This document shows positions 11,705 to 23,785 of a stretch of 64,000 nt of DNA, piece by piece. Both the position numbers and the translations under genes were made by a program. This DNA comes from Crambe crambe. Lineage: Eukaryota > Porifera > Demospongiae > Poecilosclerida > Crambeidae. Below the pieces are notes generated by a model. That model did not search any database and was not told the origin of the DNA. It worked only from the letters and a program-made list of their open reading frames with translations. Numbering within the stretch: position 1 is the first letter of the stretch; the number at the start of each line of letters is the position of its first letter. The stretch is from NCBI GenBank assembly GCA_963924555.1, contig OZ004588.1, positions 62,001 through 126,000 on the forward strand, given 5' to 3'.

Positions 11705-14700
11705 CTACTCAGAGTCCCGAAAAAGATCCTTCATTTCCCGAAGGCTTTCTTTGATGTAACCCAGAAACCTGAAGGCATCAGTGGTTGGTGAATTCTTGAA
11801 CCCTGACACATGGAACAAGATGGCACCATCTCCTTGAAAGATGTAGGAAACTCCATAGCCATCTTTGGCAACCTGACAAAAAACAACAACAAAAAACAAA
11901 CAAACAAACAAACAAACAAACAATAACAAAGAAACAAAAAACAACAAATAAAAGAAAATACAACTTATAATTGTCTGAGCTAAAGCCCTCTTACTCACCG
12001 GGCCAAATCCACCTCCACCTGACCTCCTCTCTGGATTCTTATCAAAGTCAATTTTCCCCGTCTGTTGTGCAGGAGTCTGGCTGGTAGAGAGACGCCATGG
12101 CTCATGCAATACTTTGCTCAGGAAAGGGGAGTCCTCTTTCAGATACTTTGACATGACATAGAGACAGAAGAGGTGGCGATCGATTCCCTTGCCTGTCATG
12201 GCTAGCTTGTAACTATGTGCATGATACTCTGTGGCCTCACGCAGCAATCTCCTACGCTCTTCATCCTAATAATTATAATAATTACAGAATTTGATCATCT
12301 CCACCACTAGACTAATCTTACAGTAGCATTGTCCCGGATTTTGGGGTCACACATTGCCCTGACAAATTGTGTGGAAAGCTCGGATACTGGCCTCACAGTT
12401 TCTGTCCTGCCCTCCAGGAAAAGGCGTGTCATGGAAGCTTCATAAGTCAAACAAAATTTCTCAGCATCCTGTCACAATAATAGTGATGTATAGTGAGGCA
12501 CTCAAAAGAAGATTTCGCCACTCACCTTAAAATATGCCATCTGCAGAGCCATCTGGATGAAGGCATCCGGGCTGACCTTACACTTCTTCATTGCACCTTT
12601 CCCAAAGTCGTCGTGTTTCAATGAATGCAGGTCTAGATCTTCTATTTGCTCCCGTGCTATATTGAGTGCCATATCGATTTTCTCAACGCATGGCTCAGGC
12701 AACTCCCATTGCAGCCTGCGAGGAGTGGAGTAAGTGGCACTCTGGCCTTTCTTGTAGTTACCACAATGGCCATCTTCATAGCAAAGAGTGTGCTCCATGT
12801 TGCAGGAATACTCCATCACATAACCAATGATAGGAGCATCTGCCCAAGAATGCTCAGCATTGACCCCCAGCTAAATCACACAAGATACACTCATTAATTG
12901 GGTGATTTGGCTTAGGCACTGTGTGTAAATGGTTTGGTTCTCAGAGTCACATTTTATTTTGTACCTTGCCATTGGCATAGATGGATACAGTAACTGATTT
13001 GTCAAACCATCGCGTATATCCTGATCCGTGCAGTGAAGCTTTGCTATAAGCAGTGAAGTCTGAACAGTCTCCATTCTGTAGGGAAAACATAAAAGATAGG
13101 ACCAAAGATTTTTGGCTGACAATTCTTACCGGACAGTTGCAAGTAGGTGACTCTTCCTCAAACATCAAGACAAATGCAGCCTACCAAATTATATCAATAT
13201 TAGGAGGCACTAATCAACCTCCATGGCAACGAACCTTTTCGATCACTTCCATGGAAACTTTATTAACACCAGTAGTAAAGAATGTTTCTCTCACCTCTGC
13301 CCATTCATCACGTTTGAGAGCAGTAAGGGCAGCCAAGTGTTTCTCCCCAGGCCCTACCTCACCTTCCTTGTCACCCAAAATAACCTCAAACACATACTCC
13401 AGCTCAAAGGGGGGTAACAGCTTCCCACGAGGTGTTGTGAGAGGGACTTTGTACCAGCGGCCCTCACAATAGCACACGCAATAGTTAGACTCCATGCCTT
13501 TGGTGTGCACTATCTTATCAGCCACCTCACCAGGTATACGGGTCGTGCCAAACAAACGCTCATATTGAGCTGAACATAGTGGGACAGTATTCATGACAAT
13601 CAGAGGCTTGATCTGACATCTCTCAATCTCCCTCTTCAGTTGCATTAAGATGTGGCATACGGTACCAGCTCTAGCTGCTGGTAAGGTCGTCAGTGTTGAG
13701 CTATCCATCATGTCCTAAGAAAGAAAGTGAGACTCTATGACTTGGTGAGAGGGGGAGGTCAGCCCTGAGTGACTTACACATGCAAAATAGTTTGAATTGA
13801 TCATGAGAGAAGACCGACTGTGCAGATACACATAAGTTTCCCACCAGTCTGTCACATAGTTATTTGCCCACCATGACTTCAAGACAAGGTAACGCTGCAG
13901 CTTCTTACCAACACCATTCTATTGTGGGGTTAATTTGGATTATCCTCTATCATACACCATCCATACATACCTGGAAGTCCTGCACGAGGGACTCCATTTC
14001 ACGATAATCTTGGTCTTCAAGTAGTGGTTTCACACTTTTCAAGTACTAAACACAAAAAAAAAATCGGATATAGTCACACTAGATTATACAATGCAGCCCC
14101 ACCCACAACATACACGTTTACATGTATCCTTCAAGCCAGGCACAGGTAGGCGTGGCAGGGAGGACTGATAGCTATAGAGCTGAGGTTTTGTGAACATGGT
14201 GACAGCCTTCACTGCAACCATCCATGCCTTTGTCTGCCATGACCGCTTCCCAAAGGGGTCAAACATCCACCCCTGATAATGAAGCAAGGCCTTGAGGGAA
14301 AAGCGTTGGAAATAAGCCGCCAGCACCCACAGAAAAAATGATTCACATATCAACACTGATACTATGATATAGTTTCCATGGAAACCTAGATACCTGTAAT
14401 GTTAATACAGAGATAAAGATGAAAAGCTGGTCACCACATAAAAGTGACCTATAGACGAGCCAGCCACCACTTACAGGATATGGGAGATGGATTTTCATGT
14501 GACTAGCCATAAATGTTTTCCAACAATGTGTAACATAACTAGCTATACCTGAATTATTCATAACTTTGGTAAAAGCCAACCACACTTTATAGAAAACACT
14601 TTACTAGGACTCCACTCACTTGACCGGAGAAGCTAAAGCCTCAGCCAGACCAAGGCTGGGATCCCATCCTCCAGCATACATACTTCCAACCAACACAACA

Positions 14701-14894
14701 AAGAAAATAAGGGACAGTGGAGAGGCAGGGAAGGTCCCCTGTAAAAGTGCTCTCCTTGCACGCAAGTATCGAGACTTGGTGAAGCTAAGCAAGGATTTGA
14801 TGGTGGACTTGACAGCTTCTTTATCGAAATGAATTTGAATGCCCTCCTCTGTCACGGCAAATTGAAACGCTACTGCTTGCCTGGCCTCCGCCAT
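11705..14894 (-). CDS. CPT1: Carnitine O-palmitoyltransferase 1
   Basis: CPT1 sits in the mitochondrial outer membrane and transfers long-chain acyl groups from CoA to carnitine, the controlled step of fatty-acid import for beta-oxidation. Eleven exons join in phase: 14894-14620, 14393-14114, 14045-13971, 13918-13778, 13714-13235, 13180-13130, 13075-12965, 12870-12526, 12468-12322, 12265-11999 and 11872-11705. They give 779 residues, close to human CPT1A (773). The N-terminus [12 protein letters not shown] matches the malonyl-CoA-sensing segment, and two membrane spans follow near 54-75 and 103-120. The catalytic motif [13 protein letters not shown] places the general-base His at about 478. 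[31 protein letters not shown] and LSTSQTP form the carnitine and CoA site. Intron 10 contains a CAAA repeat. The gene diverges from Rabin8, and a DR1 element lies 151 bp upstream. Confidence 0.97.
11879..11945. repeat. (CAAA)n-rich simple repeat in CPT1 intron 10
   Basis: About eight consecutive CAAA units, with flanking impure A-rich sequence, fill the start of the last CPT1 intron. Confidence 0.85.
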
Positions 14895-15374
14895 AGCGCC
14901 TCTCTCTTTCTCTCAATACTATAAACATAAACGATAATAAAAATTAACCGCAACAGGTAGCTACTAGGTTGAGTGTGTGAAGAAAATCGGTTTTCATTAA
15001 TTTTGTTTTGTGCATGCGCAGTGTGCACCGCGATAATTATAATATGACCTTTGACCCTCCCCGCTACCGGAAGCTATGCCGGAAGTTATTTCGACTAAGA
15101 AAATGTAATCAAAGGTGCAGTGAAATCAGGAGATTTAGGGTATTGAAACTTGCTATTGAAACTTGCAATGCAAAGCATATCTAGATCTAATAGCTTCTAG
15201 TAAGTCTAATATCAGAGAATTTGCACCTAGACTATTCCCTTCCTCTTCTGCAGTGATCTCTGAAAGTGTTTGAAACTTCCGGAATCTCCATAGCGATAGC
15301 AAGTTAGGCGGCCAGGTGGACAGGTAGTTAGTGGCATAAAAAACCTGTGTGAGTTATCTGGCTGACCAGAAGTC
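14895..15374. promoter_or_regulatory. Bidirectional promoter region of CPT1 and Rabin8
   Basis: Only 480 bp separate the two divergent start codons. The segment contains the TGCATGCGCA palindromic stretch near 15012 (an NRF1-like GCGCA core), a DR1 nuclear-receptor element at 15045-15057, and CCGGAAG ETS-type cores near 15066 and 15078. Such GC-box/ETS/NRF1-like content is typical of bidirectional housekeeping promoters. Function is inferred. Confidence 0.55.
15045..15057 (-). promoter_or_regulatory. DR1 nuclear-receptor response element
   Basis: On the CPT1 strand the sequence reads GGGTCA A AGGTCA: two hexamer half-sites directly repeated with one base between them. DR1 is the classical site for RXR heterodimers such as PPAR-RXR and for HNF4 homodimers. 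It lies 151 bp upstream of the CPT1 start codon. In vertebrates CPT1 genes are induced through PPAR elements of this type. Confidence 0.6.
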
Positions 15375-18141
15375 ATGAGTGCTGCTCCCCAGCCAGTGGC
15401 CAATGTGCCACACCCACCTTCCCTGAAGTCAATGGCAAATGGAAGTGCAGTTGCTCTGACTTGTGACAGTGTTAGAGCTCCCCATGACAAGCACACTGCT
15501 GCTGAATCTGAAGAAAGAGGTGAGAGGTGTCTCAGCCACTATAAGAATGATTCTGGGTCGTATGATGGTGCTGCCAGTGACCTGAGCAAGAGTTCTGGCA
15601 GTGTTACTACCTCTCAAAAGAACACAGGAGCACAGCCACAACCTGCTGCTGTTCCCACATCTGACAGTAAGTGCTTCTTGTCCTGACATTCCTTGCTCCA
15701 TGTGTTATGATTTGGGCTTAAAGATAATAAGAGGCTTGTTCCAAAGACGTTATTACCAACCAACTGCCTCTTACATACAGTGACAATAATATTGGAAAAT
15801 AGCTACTGAATTCCTTGGCTTATGTTTTAGGCTACTAGCTACATTCCTTGGCTCCTAGCCCATGCCATATTTTTGTTTGTGTGCGTGTCTGATGGCTGGC
15901 ACATCTACACTATAAAATATAATATGCATGTGCATACATATACATGGGTGTGTCTCACTGAAATTGATTATTTACTTTAAGATAGTTTTCCCTAGGAAAG
16001 TAAACGTTTGATTGTTTATTTTACCATGAAGTGTCAACTAATTACAATTCAGTTAAAGTTTCCCTTTGATGTTTTAATGAGCACTGTAATATGAGTAGAC
16101 CTTTGATGCTCTTGTATAGAGACAGTTGAAGGACCACCCTCTCATACTCTCTCTCCTCCTCTCTCTCCTCCTCCACGAAGTACTTCAGCTGCCTCAATGC
16201 ACTCAGAAGAGCATGGCAGCACTGCTTACTCCTCTTCGTCATCCCTGTCACATGACCTCTCTCAAGCCTCGTCCAACTCTAGAGAAATGATCAGCGTTAG
16301 TTAGCAAAATGTATCAGCAGTTTATGGACTGTGTTTATTATGTGTGTAGCAACAGGTAGCTGGGTTATACTCAACACTCTCTGCATCTTCAGAGGGAGGG
16401 ACGGTCAGTAGTGAGGATGTCAAGCAGCTACTGGAACATGTGGTCACTCTAAAGCTAGTGAGTTGTACATTTGGTTTCCAGAGGGTGTGCAGTTGGTAGC
16501 TACTATATAAGGACTGGGCTCCATATTTGTTTAGGGTAGCTAAGATGACATGGGCTCCATATTTGTTTAGGGCTGGAGGGTGAGGTGGATTTGTGGTGAG
16601 ATGTGACTGTGTGTTATGAGTGTGTTACAGTACTAGTAATAACATTGGTAAAGTCATTTCCTTGGGCTGTTAGTATTGTTGTTGTATCCCACTCACTTGT
16701 AGTCTCTAATCTCATCGAAGAAAAAGGTGAAGTAGGTAAAATCCCACGTAGTACTTTACCTTTTTCTTTAAGAGACTACCAGTGAGAGAGGAAGGCCAGG
16801 GAACGAGGCTAGCGTTGTATGGCATATAATGATAAATGTATTTTGTGAAGGAACTTGAAGAGTTGAGGCTGGAGAATGCCAAACTGAAGGATATGCGTAC
16901 CGAGATGGATGATGAGCTGCACACACTTACTGAGAACCTGTTTGAAGAGGCATACAAGATGGTGGACTCTGCAAAGGAAGAAAAAGGATCAGCTGTTAAA
17001 AAACTTGCTGATGCTGCTGGGAAGATTGATGCTATGGAAACAGAGATGTCGGCTCTGAAGAACCTTCTACAAGTGCCACCTCCAACTAGTAAAAGTCCAT
17101 CACAAAAGCATCATAAACCCTTAGTGAAAAAGGTACCTTCCTGCTGAGTTAACAATCCTGTTGTAAAGTCTGGCTAAAAATTTTTTATAGGCCTGGAAGA
17201 AGCTGAGTCGAAAAATGAAAGCACCATCAAAGCCGCCTCCATCAGTGGCTGGTAAACCCTTGAGTCTCTTGGAGCACAAGAATGAGATTAAAGGAGCAAA
17301 TCTGAAAGAAGGAGAGGTAAATGAAGCCACTATTTAGTGAGCCATTATTGCCATCAGTATAATTGACAGATGATGCCTAGTGAGTTCTCTGAGTTTAGGG
17401 AGTGGCTGAGTGAGATATCTCGTTCTGACCATCCCTACTTGCTGAAAGTGGAGGAAACGGATGTTAAGCCATGTCTTGACTTTAAAAATAAAGAGGTATG
17501 CCACACATCATAGAAAGTATGGACCAGAATGTCAATTGCTTTGTCTAACAGCTCTCCAGTTCTGTGCTGGTAGCTGCCAGGAGGAATGATCTGGTGATGG
17601 AGTCACTTGGTCCCTGCTCAGAAGAGGAGAAAAGGTATGATGATAAAAATTGAATCAACTGGCCAATAATTTTATAATGGTCTATCAAAGTATTGGCATA
17701 AGAATGTGTTGTGATCAATCAAGCCCAACTATACACGTGATGTGATTGATAATGTAGGGTGTGTGCTCTGTCAAGTTGTGAGGGCATATGTTGTACACAT
17801 CGGATGCAACTGGGCACGTCCTGTGAGTGGCTCTTCATCTCACAGCCATGTCGTGACAGGGCAAGTTCAACACATTATTCAACTCTTTTATGGAGAGCTA
17901 TAATACTCACATGTATGATCATCACACAGATTGCAGCTGTATGTGACTTTTATATGTACCTTGGGCACATAGAGAAAGGCATACTGAAATTGGAAGGTGA
18001 TTGTAGTTGCAGGACTGAATATTATTATGATGGATGTTTGATTGATTGATTGCAGCTTCTCAACTTTACTGGCAAGTGTCAAGATTACGAGCCATGATGG
18101 CACTAAACAGACTGACTTTGCATCTTCCTGATTCTGAATAA
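15375..18141 (+). CDS. RAB3IP: Rabin8/RAB3IP-type Rab guanine-nucleotide exchange factor (Sec2 domain)
   Basis: Rabin8 and GRAB activate Rab8 and related Rabs through a Sec2 coiled coil, driving exocytic and ciliary membrane traffic. Ten exons join in phase: 15375-15666, 16120-16295, 16350-16457, 16851-17132, 17191-17316, 17370-17495, 17552-17634, 17758-17860, 17930-17996 and 18056-18141, giving 482 residues. The first 155 or so residues are Ser/Thr/Pro-rich. The Sec2 coiled coil begins ELEELRLENAKLKDMRTEMD and includes the key LTENLFEEAYKMV and DAAGKIDAMETEMSALK segments. The C-terminal half matches Rabin8: EFSEFREWL, a cysteine-rich segment (CALSSCEGICCTHRMQLG), and VCDFYMYLGHIEKGIL. Intron 8 appears to use a GC donor (AGG|GCAAGT), the only choice that fits both phase and family alignment. 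CPT1 diverges upstream, and a TBC RabGAP converges downstream. Confidence 0.93.
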
Positions 18142-18275
18142 CTTAACACTCCAAATTCCCTGTTTCTCTTATGCAACTTATCACCAGTACTATTATTTAA
18201 TATGCTAGCCCCTTCCCCAGCACATATGTGCACGTGGTTCAAGGGTTATCGTGTGCGCATGTGCGTTCTACCTCG

Positions 18276-18281
18276 AATAAA
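18276..18281 (+). terminator. Poly(A) signal of Rabin8
   Basis: AATAAA lies 134 bp after the Rabin8 stop and 65 bp before the convergent TBC stop. Confidence 0.6.
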
Positions 18282-18345
18282 TTAAGGTCTTTATAATTAT
18301 TACACACACACAAACAGTTTTCTGATACACAACAAATAACGAGTG

Positions 18346-20689
18346 CTAGACAAGAGTGGAGGACCCGCCTTCATCAGGGGAGGAGTTTGAACTGTAGTCA
18401 TAAGGTACATGTAGATGCAAGTTTGTGTGGTACACTCCACGTTGCTGCTGTTGTGCCACCATGTTCCTCCCTCGTTCCTTTGCATGTCTGTTCAGTTCCG
18501 AGAGACTTTGCAGCTCTACCATTTGTGGGATCGCTTGTCGAGACCGGGAAATGTCAGTGATTGTGGTCTGCAGTTCAGCTATGACTTCATCTTCATTGAA
18601 ACTCATCTGAGAGAGTTCTTGTAGCGAAATGCGAATGTCGTCTTCTTTCTTCCGGATAAACATTTCTAGCACAGAACACAACGTCAATAGGAATACATAG
18701 GACAAAGTGATCTACAAATGATCATTTACTTCTATTTAGCTTCAGAATGACTAGGGACATTGCTATCAGAACTCTTTCTCCCTCAAACAGCATGGCATCC
18801 CATATCCGCAAAACAAGTTGGAAGGGCAGCTGAAAGGAAAGGGGGATAAATTCATGTGCTGGAAAAGGGAATAAACGTACTGCATCCAGGTAGCACTTTA
18901 CAAACCAGGCTGCACAGTACTCTGAAGGCTCCACACGTTGGGCAGTCTACATACATATATAAATTTCATCTTCATCCCAACATGATTGAGACTCACCAGA
19001 TGTTTATCAAGTTTAGGGATAATCCTCTTTCTCATTATGGCATGGTAATCACAATAAGCAAGGAGTTTGGGAAGACCAGGAATCAACATCCCGTGCATAG
19101 CAAACTTGCGACTGCCAATGAGGACCACGAGTGCCCAGAAGGCATCCTGCTCATTCAGGTACATCAACATGACAGCTGCTATACTGCTCATGCCCTGACA
19201 GTATCCTAACATCTGCAACATCAAGGTTGATATTACCATAACCACATCCTGGAGCAATATTTATACATGTCTACAGCTAGGTGGGACATGGCCCCAGCAC
19301 CACTACCTGTGCAGCCATATCATTTTGTCTTGCTCCTTCACTATAAAGTGGAGCAGTAGGTGCGTAAACAGGAAAGTCAAGTATGTCTGTGTATGTCCTA
19401 CACAGGTACTTATGTTGTATGCAGGTAGGTAAAGGGAACAAGAGGGAAGGAAACTGCATATCTTGTGCAGATAAGTAAGGGGAAGATAATTGTACATTAC
19501 AATCTCCTACGCTGTATGTCCTACAAAGGTAGGGAAGCCGTATCATGTCCTACACTAGTAAATAGGGGAAGAGGAAACGTACTGGATTGTACATGGAGTA
19601 AGCCACTAGAACGTTGAAGAGTGCTTGCTGTCTGCATGATAACACAACATATTATTGTCATTTGCCATTTTCAGTATAGCGAGTATGCATGCTCACTTGA
19701 TTCCATATCTCTCTCTGTACATGATGTGTTCTCTAAATGTCCTCTTGACGTCAAGATCGATCTGTGCCACATCTGGAGAGGTCCGTCTCCCCAACTCTTT
19801 CATTGGCTCATAAACATCGTCACACCTGACCTTTTCCAACTGTAAGACGTGTTTCCACACCTCCCCTCGTATCGAATCAGGTATACCTTTATTGACTCTC
19901 CGATGGAGTCTGTCCGTCCCCACAAACCTCTCCCAGTTTCTAACCATGTGACTCCACTTGAGGGCACGCTCTCGTTCAAGCTGCGCTACCTTCTCTGGAA
20001 TGGTAATATCGGGCAGAGGGTGCTTGCTGCACACCAGAAGGATAAGGGAGAGAGATCATCCCTGAGGGGTGTGGCCAAAGTGATCAGAGATTTGACATTA
20101 ACTTACTGCATGAAGCCATATCTGTCTGTGGATTTGTAGATGGAAAGATCAGGGTCTTCCCAGTCCTCTATGACTGCTCCTTCCTCACGACCCTATATCA
20201 TCAGTCACAAGTGCAAGCCAAGACATGACATATTTACGTATGCAAAGCCTTACATATCAAATAACAATGAAACCAAGACAGCACCATAAATATTATGTTA
20301 TGTTACATGCAGTACTCTACTAGTTTCACTTGATGTGATATGATATACAATAGCTATGATCTTACACACTCCACCCAACATCCTACCCAGCATCCTATCC
20401 AACTCATCCATCCTCTTGGACTTTGCTACTTAGTAGGTATGTTGCATCACTCTTATAATGTCAATAGCCTACAAATAACCACTTTCCTTATAGAGCATGG
20501 GACACTAAAACTTCTTCTGGTCCCAACAAGCACCATTCAACCGCTCTCTATAATCATTGACAGATAGCCTCTACACTATACGCTATCTTATTCAAGTCGA
20601 AAATCCAGCTAATATTTACTTCATGCAAGACTCACCAAGTCATACTTTGCAACGATGATCTGTCTCTGTTCTTCTGAAGTTTTGTTCAT
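18346..20689 (-). CDS. USP6NL: TBC-domain RabGAP, RN-tre/USP6NL-like
   Basis: TBC proteins speed GTP hydrolysis on Rab GTPases by a dual-finger mechanism. RN-tre acts on Rab5- and Rab43-type GTPases in endocytosis and Golgi traffic. The start at 20689 gives MNKTSEEQRQIIVAKYDL. The next exon reads GREEGAVIEDWEDPDLSIYK, matching the RN-tre lead-in. Exons then run through 20034-19693, 19257-18898 and smaller pieces to the stop at 18346. The TBC domain contains GIPDSIRGEVWKHVLQLE (arginine finger), QIDLDVKRTFREHIMYRERY, YCQGMSSIAAVMLMY (glutamine finger), and FQLVLRIWDAMLFEGERVL. A helical region and a short Ser-rich tail follow. The long C-terminal region of vertebrate RN-tre is absent. A candidate non-coding first exon ends at a GTGAGT donor near 21528. 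It converges on Rabin8. Confidence 0.9.
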
Positions 20690-21696
20690 GGTGGGAGTGG
20701 CCTCCTCCCTCACTCACTGCTATGTGATATTTGAGAGCGTCAAAGAAACCTTTAATGTGATCAAAACTGACCCCACCCCTGATCATGATAAGTAGCTAGA
20801 GGCCACTGGAGCACTCAGCCAGGTTTTGCATGGCTAGTCTGCGTGAGAGCTGACCCAATTTGGCATATGTAGGGAAACAATTGGCTGAGAGGGAAGAGAA
20901 GAGGCCCTATTAAGGCACCCACCATTAGACTAGGACAGTACATGTTGCATGTGCCAACACTTCTGTTGGTTCAATCACAAGCAATACCAAGCAACACTAT
21001 CAACAAATCACCACTAAAATAGATAAAGATGAACACACAAAAGATCAAGAGAAGCTGCTACAGATCGAGTAAAACCTTTTGGGAGTAGCATTATTTTCAT
21101 AAACAAATGCCACAATATTTGTAGGTATATACTCTAGCTCTTACACATTATGACACTCTTAAACTCTTTCTCAAAGAGGCGATTGTTGACAATGTACCGA
21201 TTAATGCTAACTATTTGGGACTTGCACAGAATTTACACAAATATGGATAGATTTATCCACATCACATAGGCATACCGACATGAACCACCATATTAAAGCT
21301 ATGAATAAAGACTGATGCCCCCCTAAAAATAGTTTATTGTCGAAGGGACCAGCCTTATTAGCATTAGCTAGCTACATAGGAAATACACCTCCATTGCGGG
21401 CTATATCCTACCCGACAGCTATCTAGCAGAGATACTGTTGAGCAGAGATAATAGTGAATAAATGATAGAGATGCAGTTTACTTCATCACTACCTTTGATC
21501 AAGAGCTAGCTAAAGCACTCACCATAAAATCATGAAATTCCAATACAGCCTTCCGTATTTCAGTCGCTACTAGAGCTAGAACAATACTTAGTTACACTGA
21601 TCCGAACCTAACACCAGCACTTATGAGACGTCACGCCCATCATCGGTTCAAATTTTTTTTGATTCGTGATAAAACGTATAATTAGAATGCACTAGA
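20690..21696. other. Spacer between PSMA1 and the TBC gene
   Basis: This 1-kb AT-rich spacer holds the upstream region of the TBC gene and the 3' flank of PSMA1, both on the minus strand. A CATG|GTGAGT-like donor context near 21525 (minus) could end a 5' UTR exon. I see no coding exon. Confidence 0.4.
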
Positions 21697-23472
21697 TTAC
21701 GAGTCCATGGGCGTTTCCTCCCCTGGTGTGGGCTGCTCCCCTTCTCCAGCCACTCCACCTGTTCCCTCCACCTGTACAGAAATTACATGACATGAACCAC
21801 ATGCAGTTGCTAGGGCTAATGTTGGTACATGTATCATGATAGCATACATACTGGCCGAGGATGGTTTGCCAGACTATGGAATGTCTGCCCACCATCCCTT
21901 TCTTTACGTACCTCCATTGCAGCAGCCCTTGCTGCCCTACCTCCCTTTGTAGTGTCCAAGGAGTCCAGCTGAGTATGTTCAGTCAAAGATAACAAAACAA
22001 TATGACTTGTTCTGCCAGCAATTCCAGGTTTTACGGTAGCTAACTTAAGTTGATTCAATGGTCTTTAGCCATTTTCTCAAATTAGAAATTTCAAACTCCT
22101 TAACAGGCCATAGAATTGTGGGGAGGATACATATGGCTGGACTTCATCATCGTTATATACCACAAAGTCCTGACCTTGACCCACCACACCAATCGACACA
22201 TTCTACACAAAGGTTACCACAATTTCACAATCACAAACAACCTACAGTTCACAGTTTAACCTTGGACGTCAACTCAGTGTCACTTGGCAGACACTCTCTT
22301 AGACCAACAAGTGCATTTTTGATCAACTCCTCTTCTGAACCTGAAACCAATCAATCAATACCCAATTTGAGGTTATTATTATGACTACACAAGCCTTTTC
22401 AGTGGCTAATTCTATTATCATTTTAACTTGAATGTTTATACTACGAGGAGGAAAGCTGTGGAATGCTACAAGCAGCTACACAAAGATACAAATTAACAAT
22501 GGAGGTGACCAGATGGACTTGCATATAAACAGCAGATGCACTCACAGTCTGCAAACTCATCCAGTTTCCTTTCAAGGTAAGTACGTGCAGATTGGGAGCG
22601 TGCTCCAATGGCCATAGCCTTGCAGTCATAAAAATTTGAGGAAGGGCAAGTCTGGAAAAGGTGAGGCCCCTGCGACTATAGCAACACAAGTATGAAAAAG
22701 ATAATTTTGAAACTTGCATAACATACATCATATCCAGCTACTAGAAGTCCTACACCATACGGTCGTCGCCCATAAAACTGAGTACACACCTGCATCTCTA
22801 TGGCAAACAGTTGTCAAAGATACATGCAGTCTATTTTGAATGGGGCATCCCTACTAATGTGGTAAAGGGTTCCTTACTAATGTGGTAAAGGGTTCCCTAC
22901 TAATGGGTAATTTTACAAGTTTCCTCCCCTTGTCTAAACATCAAGGATACTGTCTCCCACTGCAGAAACAAGTCTTGATACTGGCATAGGTGAGTTGAAA
23001 ACAAAACGAGAGTTCAAACATTCGGTCCTCATAAATTTACTAATATGAGACAATAAGAAATATAAAAAGAATACCGAAAATTATGGTAAAAAAACTGACC
23101 CAAGCATTCGTCCATCAGAAGTTAAACCTGCTATGGACACACCCACATGATCATCCACATGGTAAATCTTTTTCTGATGAGAAGAAAGTTCAGAAGTGGA
23201 TCTTTTCAGTGCTACGAGCACAACATGGGTATGAGATTTAACTCCGACTGTAGCTGAGCCCTACACATGGAGAAAGATACATTATTTTCAACATGCATAC
23301 GCTATCATATCACTCACCTGCTTCACAGCCTCCATAGCATACTCTATCTGATGAATACGACCCTACACAACAAACCAATGAGGAGTTGAGGACAGTACTT
23401 AATGGGACCTACCTGCGGACTCCATATAGTGACATCATTGTCATACTGGTTGCGAAACTGCAGGAGAGCCAT
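21697..23472 (-). CDS. PSMA1: 20S proteasome subunit alpha type-1
   Basis: PSMA1 (alpha-6 position) is a non-catalytic subunit of the outer ring of the 20S proteasome. The start at 23472 gives [20 protein letters not shown], ending at a donor at 23413. The next exon adds [15 protein letters not shown], completing the alpha-type N-terminal signature that forms the gate. Further exons encode [39 protein letters not shown]-like sequence, [60 protein letters not shown], and an [19 protein letters not shown] helix. The acidic tail ends GEETPMDS, close to the vertebrate tail. Exons lie near 23319-23364, 23100-23262, 22946-23036, 22728-22794, 22549-22688, 22240-22345, 21910-22050 and the last from 21790. 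It shares a 313-bp upstream region with the MANSC gene. Confidence 0.96.
22852..22915. repeat. Short tandem repeat in a PSMA1 intron
   Basis: The unit CTACTAATGTGGTAAAGGGTT occurs about three times in a row with small changes. Confidence 0.7.
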
Positions 23473-23785
23473 GTGTTATTCCAAATAATACACACCTTCA
23501 TTATGAAGCTCCATGCATTGACTACCAAGCTCACCATTGCGATTAAAGCACCAGCTCTGCTACAGAGAATTCTTACGTACAACCAAGCACTTAAAATTAA
23601 CCTAAGCTTGGCAAAGCTAGCTGGCTTGCTGACTGTAGAAGCGCCTCTAATTATACGAATTACCTAATTCAATATTTCTTATTAATATAATAAACTTCCT
23701 GGAATTTTGAGGAACTGAACTAACACCAACTTCAAGGGCGATCTTCTTCGTCACTGTATCTTTCACAGTTCTCCTAAGAAACAAT
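23473..23785. promoter_or_regulatory. Shared upstream region of PSMA1 and the MANSC gene
   Basis: These 313 bp separate two divergent start codons and must hold both promoters. The stretch is AT-rich. I see no clear TATA box or known factor site. Confidence 0.45.
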
